64,000 nt of DNA. It comes from Gnetum montanum (Eukaryota > Streptophyta > Gnetopsida > Gnetales > Gnetaceae). Below the pieces are notes generated by a model. The model was not told where the DNA came from and did not search any database. It saw nothing but the letters and a program-made list of their open reading frames with translations. Shown piece by piece: positions 55,960-64,000 of the stretch; the stretch's first letter is position 1, and each line of letters begins with the position of its first letter. A program made the position numbers and the translations under genes. The stretch covers positions 487,128-551,127 of the forward strand of contig MNCI01015694.1 in assembly GCA_015680685.1 (NCBI GenBank), in the 5' to 3' direction.

Positions 55960-57860
55960 TTAAATGGACATTTTTTTCTAAATTTTATTTTTCTATAAGA
56001 TATTAAGATTTTCATGCATAATAGTAGTTTTGTTGGTAAATTAATTTTTAAAAGCTACATTGTTTTCAATGTTATTCACGAAGTTAATAAAGGAGGTGTT
56101 ATTATTCTAAGTAATAAAAATTATACTGGAAATGTTTCGATTTTTAACTCTAACAATCTTGAAAGAGTTATTTGAATTACTTATCATAGTAAAAAAGGAG
56201 ACTTTACAATCAGTAACATTTATGCTAATAATAATTTGAAAGATCAATCAAAGTTTTGTAAATATCTTCTATTTCTAGCTAAAGTTTCTTGTATTATTGG
56301 AGGTGATTTCAATATAGTTGAAAGTCATTTAGATAAACTTGGTGGTCTCCCTCATAATATATCTTCTTAATAAAAAGAATATTGGTGTAATTTTAAAAAA
56401 ATATATATTTTTTTTATCTTCTTAAGAAAAAAGAATATTGGTGTAATTTTATTTCTTATATTTTCTTTTTGAACCCAAAATTATTAGTAAGAAAATACTA
56501 GAATTTATTGTCAGTTTGATAGATTTTACATCTCTAATTTTTTTAGAAGGATATAAGTAAAGTAGAAGTGCATATAGATACTAATTTGTCAAAATATTTT
56601 CTTATCAATAATTTTCTTTTCAAGATTAATTCTTCCTTCATCAAAAGTAGGAACTTTTTTGTATGGATGCTAATATGTTCACAGGTCCTAGTAAGTAAAC
56701 ATTTTTAAGCCTTTATAGAATGGAGAAAATAACCCATTGGTGATATTGATTGCATTGATTAGTAGCAATAAACTTCTTGTGGAGTTGGAATTATGTAAGA
56801 TGGTTTTGAAAGTAATTTGTTAAGCAAAAACATTAAGTGAAAGAAGACCTTGTAAAATTTATCAAACAAATTCAAATTCTTTTAGACCAAAATTCCTTTG
56901 ATTTTGAAGCTCAAAAATCCTTAGCTAAAGCTTGGTACACTAAATAACATTGGAATATTTTTTAAGGTAAAATTACTCTTACTAAAAGTAATATGTCTTG
57001 TTTAAAACTTGAAGATGAACCTTGTAACGATAATATTGATAAGTGGGTTACTCTCAAGCCTTAAAAAATATATATAAAAAATATTCTATCTTTAAAATTT
57101 TAGAAATACCTTTTTCTATTAAGCTAAATCTAAATATTTTGTGAAATTATGTGGTTGATAAAATTGAAAATAAGCTTGATAAATGAAAAGAAAAAAGCTC
57201 ACTCCCACTAGCAAAGTTTTAGTTAGTAAGTAGATATTTCAATCTACTCATGTGTATTACTTCAACTATTGGGCTCCTTCAAAAACTTGTTATGATAGAA
57301 TTGATTGTATTATCCATTGATTTCTTTGGTCTACTAAGCAACATAATAAAGAATTTTCTAAAGTTACTTGGGATATTTGCATTAGTAGTAAGAAGATGAA
57401 GGACATGGTCTCATTAATTTTTATATTACAGTATTTGTCTCACAAAAAATGGATTATAAAGTGCATTAATGAAGATGATGCTTAGATGCTCTTTTTTTAA
57501 AAATAGACTTAAGGAAAACCTAAAAATGATAACAGTTAATCTTCTAATAAATTTCTTCACTATTGTTTTTCTTAAGTCACTTTTATTCCAAATTCTCTAG
57601 TTCTTAAATACATTTGGAAGACATGGTGCAAGATTAGTAAGTATTAGAATTATAATTATATTATAGTTTTAAAAGACATGCTTAAAAAAATTACCCCATG
57701 ATAGCTTCCTTTTAATAAAACAACTTGGGCTACTAATTTATCTAAATTGTGTATTACTTGGAGAAAATTCGATATCATTGTAATTTCCTATTTATGTATG
57801 CGTGATTGATGGATTACATGAAAAGATGCTTTTAGCATCAATGGTTTGAATAGAAAGAGA
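55960..57860 (+). mobile_element. L1 LINE fragment with internal deletion
   Basis: The endonuclease part (55960-56370) reads DIKIF, HEVNKGGVIILSNKN, KKGDFTISNIYANNN and IIGGDFNIVESHLDKLGG, where GGDFN carries catalytic residues. A linker (56770-57060) with TLTKSN follows. RT palm motifs (YADD) are not found. The C-terminal part resumes at about 57100 with VVDKIENKLDKWKEK, THVYYFNYWAPSKT, then W-rich pieces (KKWIIKCINEDDAW). Many stops. It belongs to the same family as 35325-35740. Confidence 0.72.
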
Positions 57861-57961
57861 ATTTTTTTTTTTTGAAAAATTAATTTTTGATCTTGAGAAT
57901 TTATTTGAAGTTGATGATATTTTGCATTTGGGTTTTCTAAACATATTTTGGAAGGATGTAA

Positions 57962-58061
57962 TGACTAGTAAGTAGTCCTAATGCCCAATCATACAAATTG
58001 CAAGCATACACAAATGACTTGATCATAATTTGTGGGCTAGATTAGTGTGGTACATAGATAG
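57962..58061 (-). repeat. Element E LTR, left piece, before insertion of D
   Basis: TGACTAGTAAGTAGTCCTAATGCCCAATCATAC follows the B/F-type LTR opening (TGATGAGTGGCAAGG...CCCAACCATAC) with changes. It breaks off at GATAG, the target of element D, and continues at 62650. Confidence 0.7.
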
Positions 58062-58959
58062 TGATGAGCGGCTAGGTACCCCTACATCCAACCATACGAA
58101 TCACGAGCGTTCAGGCATGACTCTATCAAAATCCGTAGACTGTAAGCACTTACCATACACCAGACTCTAACCAGTGAAACCTTGGGTTAGAATGGTCATT
58201 GTCCTCCTAATCTCACTTGTGAGGTTCTGCTTACGATGGTTAAGTGAGACTAAGGCTAATGATTTTATATTTTTTTGGATATCTTTTGGTGGCTAATTTA
58301 TCTTGGAAAGAAAGGCTATAATATTAATTAATCTAAGATTATCTTAATCTAAATCTTAACTATTCCTTACATAAGTATCCGGTCCCATCTTCCGAGCACG
58401 TTCTAAGCATCTCCTAACACTTTTGAGTTACTAGAAGTTAAGCACCACTGGGTTTACCAAGTGTTAGGGTTACGTTCAAGATGGTCGTACTTATGGCCTT
58501 TACGAACTACGAATGAGCGATAACGATTGAAATCATAATAACCAAAACTTAAGTAATTATTAAAGCAATTAACAAAGCATAAACATATTAAACTATTGAA
58601 TGCATAAAATAGCTAAGTCCAAATGCTGCAAGGAATTCTTGAATAGTTCATCTTTATTGCCATCACGTCAATGGGCTCAGATACATCAACGCTCGAATAA
58701 AGAGCTAATAACTTTTCTTACACCTGCTGCGGGCACTTGGAAAATATTCTATCTCTTGCGAGAACAAATTACAAGAGCTTCGCTACAACTACTAGAAAGA
58801 TGTTCAAATGAGGTGGAAGGCCCTCTTATTTATAGGCTAGGATAGGTACTTGTGTAAATGGGGCCACGTCGACACAGGGAGGCTATGTCGACGGGCCCGC
58901 GTCAATGTGGCCGCGTATACGCAGCCTAGTCGATGCATTGACTTAATGACACTTCATCA
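58062..58959 (-). repeat. 3' LTR of element D
   Basis: TGATGAGCGGCTAGG...CACTTCATCA. TATA box CCTATAAATAAG at 58825-58836 (minus). U3 carries CGTCGAC/GCGTCAATG-type GC-rich repeats (58865-58935) instead of ATATC units. The polypurine motif AGTCGTGGGGATA (minus) abuts it. Confidence 0.85.
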
Positions 58960-59149
58960 TATCCCCACGACTGAGCAAAAGCTCATCCTTGAGTTACTTT
59001 AAAATTTGGAAGGTATGGATTCTTATTTAGAACACACATAACTTAAACACACACATGAAACACACATGACACAACATGAATTTGACCTAGTGCTCGAATT
59101 ACAGAGGAGGAAAAATTAGAAAAATGGCAGTGTTCAGAGACAAAATTGA

Positions 59150-62052
59150 ACACCTCGCTAGTCTTGGAGCCTCTGCTGTGTAGGATGATGCAAAAAATTG
59201 CTAGAGAAGATCACACCGTCCATGGGGGCAATGGTTCTGACGGACCTTCTCCAGCCTCTGGCCCATGCGTTGGTGGTAGCACAGATGATGGTTGCCCTGT
59301 GGCAACTGCAACTTTTGGAGGTAGCCGAAAAGCCTCCAAGAGAGCCTTCATTTTTTCTTCTTTTCTTTTGGGATCATTCACGGTCTAGGCTGCTTCTCCA
59401 ATGTGTGCTAGAACTAGAACTTCCCAAGGGCAGGGCAATGTCGAAAGGAGTTCTTTCAAGTTGAGAAACCAGGTTGCGAACTACTTGCATTCGATGTCGA
59501 ATGCTTGGATTGATGCTTGCAGTTGCTGGTAGTCATTCATTCTTCAGGCCAAGTCCTCCATGACTGTACATTGTCCTTCAAAGCTTGTGCAGAGGACCTT
59601 GAATTCTGAGCTAGCCATTGCCATCTTCTATTTTGTCGCCTTATGTGCTTGGAACTCACCCTCGTATAGGGAATATGAGGCGGACACTTTCTTTTCTAAC
59701 TCTAACTATGGTCTCCTGGCTGTGAGCATAGCCAGGTTTTCATATCAAAGGTTGGCAAGCTCCATGTATTCTATCATCTCCTCAATCTGCAGCTTCTTTA
59801 GGTGAATTTCAGCCTTATTATAGGTGTTCAACCCATCGAAAATGGATTGCCATACATTGCCTCCCTCTCAGAGCTACTGGAGCGCTTGGTTCATCTTGGC
59901 TTTGGTGACTTGAATATGCTTCTCATTTACCTCCTTCTACAATCCCACTTGGTCCTTGTAATCATTTTTGACTTTTTGAAATTTTAGGGCCTCGTTCTTC
60001 CAAACAAAAATTTCAATTGCAGACTTCTGTCGCAATGCCCGAACCTCCTCCATTGATAGATTTTGATTTTCAGCAGCCAACCTTCTTATGTCAGCGTTCA
60101 CCCTAGCTAGTTCTTCCTGCTATTGGTGGATGAAATTTTTCATATGTTCATTTTCCATACCAACAGTGCACAGGTGATGAATCTCCGCGGTCAGCTGCAC
60201 ATTCTCCTAGCGAACCTTAGCCAAGTCCTTGTCTGAGTGATGTGCTCGGGTGTTTGCCAAGGACTTGTTAAGGATCACCATCTCTCGCTCATCACCAATG
60301 ATCTAAAGCTTAATTTAAAGGTGTTGAAAAGCTTCATCTTTGGTGATTTCATGGTTGAGGATGGATGGATTGGCAAGGTAGGCTCTTAATTGGGCTACCT
60401 CAGTTGCCAAGCACTGACAAGCGACTTGAGTAGCTTCAAGTTGTCCCTCCAAAACAAGGCTCTTGCCCCTTGCCAAGAGCAGCTCTGGCTAGGTTGCAGT
60501 GATGTTTTCTGGAAGCTCAAAGACATCCAAAAGCGGTTGCCTAGTTCCCACCAGTCGGTCCAACAACTCTTCATGTTCGGTTGCATCAATCTTGCTACGT
60601 GAAGTTTTGGCAAACACCTATACATCTTGTAGTCCATGAATGTTTGGTACAGGTGCTACTGGTGCATTGAGAACCATAGCAATTGTGTCAGCAACCACTT
60701 CAGCTGCAACTTCCTATCCCTATTGCTGCATCACCAGGACTGTTCCCTCTTCACCATCTTCCAAGCGTACTGAGAAGGTAGTAGCATTCCTTAAGATTTC
60801 GAGGAATAACTGTTGGGTTGAAGTTGATACATCTTAGATCCTTGGATCTGTTCTAGTTGGAACTTGTGCTCGGGTGGTGGAGAATATCGACCCTACCCTT
60901 TCAAGCAAGATAATTGATTAAGCCACTTGCTCTAGGTGGCTCATGGCAAGGCGATAGACCGAAGGGTATTCTCCTCCACCAATCCTGCCAGATTGCTCTT
61001 GCTAGCTCAAGAGAATTTCTTAGATCTCGCAGATGTATTCTACCATGGTTTTCAAGCCCAGCTACATTGTTTGTGCAGGTGGTGGAGGTGGTTGATACTC
61101 CTCCTCTATTTGTGTGGCGGCAGGAGTTCTATCTTTCATCATCTCTCGCCACGAGGAAATTGGGGTGCATCAGATTACATCATTAGAATATCATGCTATC
61201 CCTACCTGTTTGCATAGCTTTTGGATTAGGCAGGGAAAAGGGAGAGCTTGTCTTCCACGTTCGTTCTTAGTGAACCTATTTTCAATCTCCAAAAATTGTA
61301 GCTGTGGAAGACTCATTGGGAATTTCCCACTCAAGGAGGCACACGCATGAGCAGAGAAGGATGTGATTTTGCTAGGTCTTACTGTTGGGTTCAAATGGTA
61401 AGACGCGATCTTTGAGTACACTCTCTCTACCGTGGTTAAGGAGCTAAATTCCTTGTGCTCTATCCTGTAGCACCATTTGGTCCATTACACCTTTACCTTT
61501 TGATCGGCCTGCTTTGGAATTTCCACCACATCTGCCTCAGTTTCAGGCAATCCTAGAGCCTGTGCTATCGCCTCCAAAGAGTAAGAGACATAAATATCTT
61601 TGATTCTTACTCTAGACCCTGGTTTTTGATTTTTCCAGAAGAGATAAGTTTCTCCTAAGTACCATTCACTACTGGTTGTGATGATTATCCACATTGGAGA
61701 GTTCTGCAGTTGGAGCATCACATTTTCTGACGCGTTCTTGAGGGATGGTCCAAAATTTAGCTCTTGAAGGACCATTCACTACATCTTGCGTAGCGTGATA
61801 ACATCAAGGCATGCTTGGGTCAGGGTGACCTCAAGCCGTGATGCTATCTTAGGAGTCTCATCCCCGAGCGATTGCTCGCTGGGAATCTCCTCTTCGGGAA
61901 TCTGATGAATAGATTCCATGTCAGGTCTTTTGCGGAAGGGCCCAGTTGCATGAGAGTCCTCCACATGCTCTGGAAGTTACACCCCTTGTCCTCTTCCCGT
62001 GCATGGATGCTTGTCCCTTGGTTGTGACTTTCCTTCGTCCCTTGGGTGCCAT
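59150..62052 (-). pseudogene. Extra ORF of element D
   Basis: The ATG at 62052 follows TTTGATTGCAG and reads MAPKGRRKVTTKGQASMHG, a basic N-terminus. After a frame change: ACLDVITLRKM, two consecutive stops, VLQELNFGPSLKNASENV, SSEWYLGETYLFWKNQKPG, RVRIKDIYVSYSLEAIAQA, an in-frame stop at 61485, ERVYSKIASYHLNPTVRPSK, ITSFSAHACASLSGKFP and LPFPCLIQKLCKQVG. The C-terminal half is a long Gln/Glu/Leu-rich coiled coil to about 59150. It is the best-preserved version of the plant-transposon-protein-like domain in the window. Confidence 0.75.
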
Positions 62053-62260
62053 CTGCAATCAAACATAACCACCCGTTAGATCATTCATAAGTAGCTTAAG
62101 ATGGTTCATATATACTTTCTCAGTTTGACCAAGGTTATGTTGTTGGCACAGGCACACCGTTAAGTCTTCTAAAGTGTTAATTTATGGGTTAGGGCCAAAT
62201 TTTTCATAATTAACCAACTAATTAACTAATTAATTAATTACACAAAGGCACAATAAAAAC

Positions 62261-62644
62261 AAACTATTGAATGCATAAAATAGCTAAGTCCAAATGCTGT
62301 AAGGAATGCTTGAATAGTTCATCTTTATTGCCGTCACATCAATGGGCTCAGATACATCAACCCTCAAATAAAAAGCCGATCACTTTTCTTACACCTGCTA
62401 CGAGCACTTGGAAAATATTCTATCTCCTATGGGAACAACCTGCAAGAGCTTCGCTACAACTACTAGAAAGATTCCTAAATGAGGTGGAAGGCCCTCTTAT
62501 TTATAGGCTGGGATAGGCGGCTACATAAATGGGGCCACGTTGATGCAGGGAGGCTACGTCGATGGGCCCGCATCGAAGTGGCTGCGTATATGCAGCCCCG
62601 TATATGCAGCCCAGTCGACGCATTGACTTAATGACACTTTATCA
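62261..62644 (-). repeat. 5' LTR of element D, truncated to U3 and part of R
   Basis: It corresponds to 58590-58959. It contains the TATA box CCTATAAATAAG (62496-62507, minus) and a local 14-bp duplication (CGTATATGCAGCCC, twice). The lost part is the first 528 bp of the LTR (U5 side). The TATA box is about 450 bp upstream of the extra-ORF ATG. Confidence 0.8.
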
Positions 62645-62649
62645 GATAG

Positions 62650-63400
62650 TCAAGCATTTAATCATAGGTTATTATCTTTTGAGTTATACTTATGTGGCCT
62701 AAGAGTGTATGGTTAAGTGTAACCAAGGTATATGTTCTTGATGTTGTTTGGGTCATGATTAAATAATGTTAAAACATTAAAACATTAAAATCTAATTTAA
62801 CTTAAGCTAAGTGCAAAAAGTAAAGCTAGTGTAACTTTTGAGATAAGCATTTGTTCCAAGCTTTTTGTACATGACTTGAACTTAAGCTAATGTTGCTAAA
62901 TTACCAAGTGTCCACTACTGGACATACCAAGTGACACATTATTGGGATTACAAAACATTAACATATTCATTCTTGAAAAGTGTCATGTCATACCACATAA
63001 TTAATGTATGATGTAATGTATTATTAACTAAGTGTGTAGTGTAGTAAAGATTAAGATAATTTTCATATAAATAAAATGCATTAAATCTAAATTTAGGCTA
63101 TGTTAGAGTGCTACAATGAACAAGAATTAATCTTGATCTTATTGCTACTCATAAATAGTGTCTAGGTATAATCCACTTAAATAACACCTTGTATAGTTAA
63201 CTAAAATCCATGTTGTGGGTACTCACTAACAAATTTTAAGTGTTACTGAAACAAACTGCAAGAATTCAACTACTGCTATTATCCAAAATATGCATTCAAT
63301 GAGGTAGGTGAGTGGTATTTACAAGCTTTACTAGTCCTAGATACATCATATGAAGGCATATGACATCGTAGTTTTGATAATATTGCTATGATGTCATTCT
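62650..63400 (-). repeat. Element E LTR, right piece
   Basis: It continues the interrupted LTR: TGTATGGTTAAGTG, CTAAATTACCAAGTG and ACTGGACATACCAAG units (62893-62930), a TTGATCTTATTGCTACTC tract like that in B, and a U3 of different sequence. Its outer end was not located; no polypurine motif was recognised. Confidence 0.6.
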
Positions 63401-64000
63401 TCAAATATTTTTTGAATTTTTCCATTAGGATTTTCCACAATAAAGAGCTCAAATTTGGGAGCTCAAGGGTCATAAAATTACATTAATAAGGTCAAAGTTT
63501 AGAAGTTATGGCACTTGGAAGGCTTTGGGCTCTTAAAACGACAAAAATCCTCTTTTGTTTGGAAGAAATATGAAAAATTCTTAGGGGGTGAATGCCTATA
63601 TATCCTAATTTATAAATGTGGCATCATAGCTACAACATCAAGGGTGATAAAATCATAATTTTTCTTTAATTTTTATCCAAATTTTATCATTTTTCTCATG
63701 TTTTGAATGTTCCAAGGCTTTTTGAGGCTTGCCAAACTAGACGATAAGTTTTGCCTATGGATAAAATAATCAGAGATAATGAAACATATATTTTAGTAGG
63801 ATTGTATCAACTAAAAAGTAGGAGAACTAATGAGACATTGATAAAATGTAGCAAAAATATTGAGAGAAGTAAAGGTTATAATCATGCATGAATGTAAATC
63901 AACTGCTGATGATGTTATGGAGGGTTTCATATTGGTTCTTAGTCATGATTCATAAGAGCTATACAAGTAGGTCCTTCCCAAAGTAGACCTTTTCCATTAA
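63401..64000 (-). other. Element E internal sequence, non-coding
   Basis: The minus strand near 63990-63970 has GGTCTACTTTGGGAAGGACC, the conserved block found in A, B, G and H, which shows that this is the linker of a related minus-strand element continuing past the window. Nothing coding is recognised. Confidence 0.5.

Larger units (their letters stand above)
58062..62644 (-). mobile_element. Element D: extra-ORF-only LTR element nested in E
   Basis: 4,583 bp with perfect target duplication GATAG (58057-58061 and 62645-62649). The left LTR is complete (58062-58959), the right LTR partial (62261-62644: U3 and R only). Between them lie the polypurine motif and the extra ORF (about 62052-59150, minus). 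Gag, pol, primer site and right-LTR U5 are absent. A deletion joined the intron upstream of the extra ORF to the middle of the right LTR. Confidence 0.85.

Noticed and set aside
59146-59464. Plus-strand frames near the left end of element D
   Set aside because: They are antisense to the end of the extra ORF, with no motif and no support in element C.

Overview
This window looks like nuclear DNA from a plant with a large, repeat-dominated genome. The evidence is Ty3/gypsy LTR retrotransposons whose LTRs end TGATGA...TCATCA and whose primer sites match plant tRNA-Asp, the Athila/Tat style of reverse transcriptase, L1 LINE remnants, tRNA-derived SINEs, and three decayed plant gene pieces. No intact host gene was found, and the species cannot be named from the sequence. 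Seven single N bases occur, and several of them sit exactly where the sequence logic breaks.

Layout. 1-3065: 3' part of element A (plus strand), ending in a full LTR. 3071-4900: element H (plus, old). About 5480-14720: a gypsy gag-protease fragment, element I (plus). Its protease is split by a 3.5-kb insertion (10335-13850, target duplication ATCAC) that carries pieces of two unrelated nuclear genes, a saccharopine-dehydrogenase-like gene and an RBM25-like gene. About 15100-26300: element G (plus), split by element C (16458-24676, minus, target duplication GAAGG). 26884-33905: element B (minus). 34332-34789: two SINEs, each with its own target duplication. 35.3-35.7 kb: L1 fragment. 39775-41907: five exons of a decayed alpha-glucan water dikinase (GWD). 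44440-47690: a short non-autonomous LTR element J (minus). 48727-53752: element F (minus), with gag, protease and half of RT. 55960-57860: second L1 fragment. 57962 to the window end: element E, with element D (58062-62644, target duplication GATAG) inserted in its LTR.

How the parts fit. A, B, C, D, F, G and H look like one extended Athila/Tat-like group. Only F shows pol. C carries gag plus a long sense-strand extra ORF but no pol. D keeps only the extra ORF between LTRs. The extra ORF begins at an ATG directly behind a splice acceptor in five copies. In three copies (C, G, H) a short-repeat array and a CCTATA-type TATA box lie about 440-490 bp upstream of that ATG, and a G-run motif lies between the two. 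This suggests that the extra ORF is a separate, spliced transcription unit inside the retroelement, which is the most interesting biology in the window. All coding regions seen carry stops, frameshifts or truncations.

All calls are by eye. No alignment, domain search or identity computation was run.
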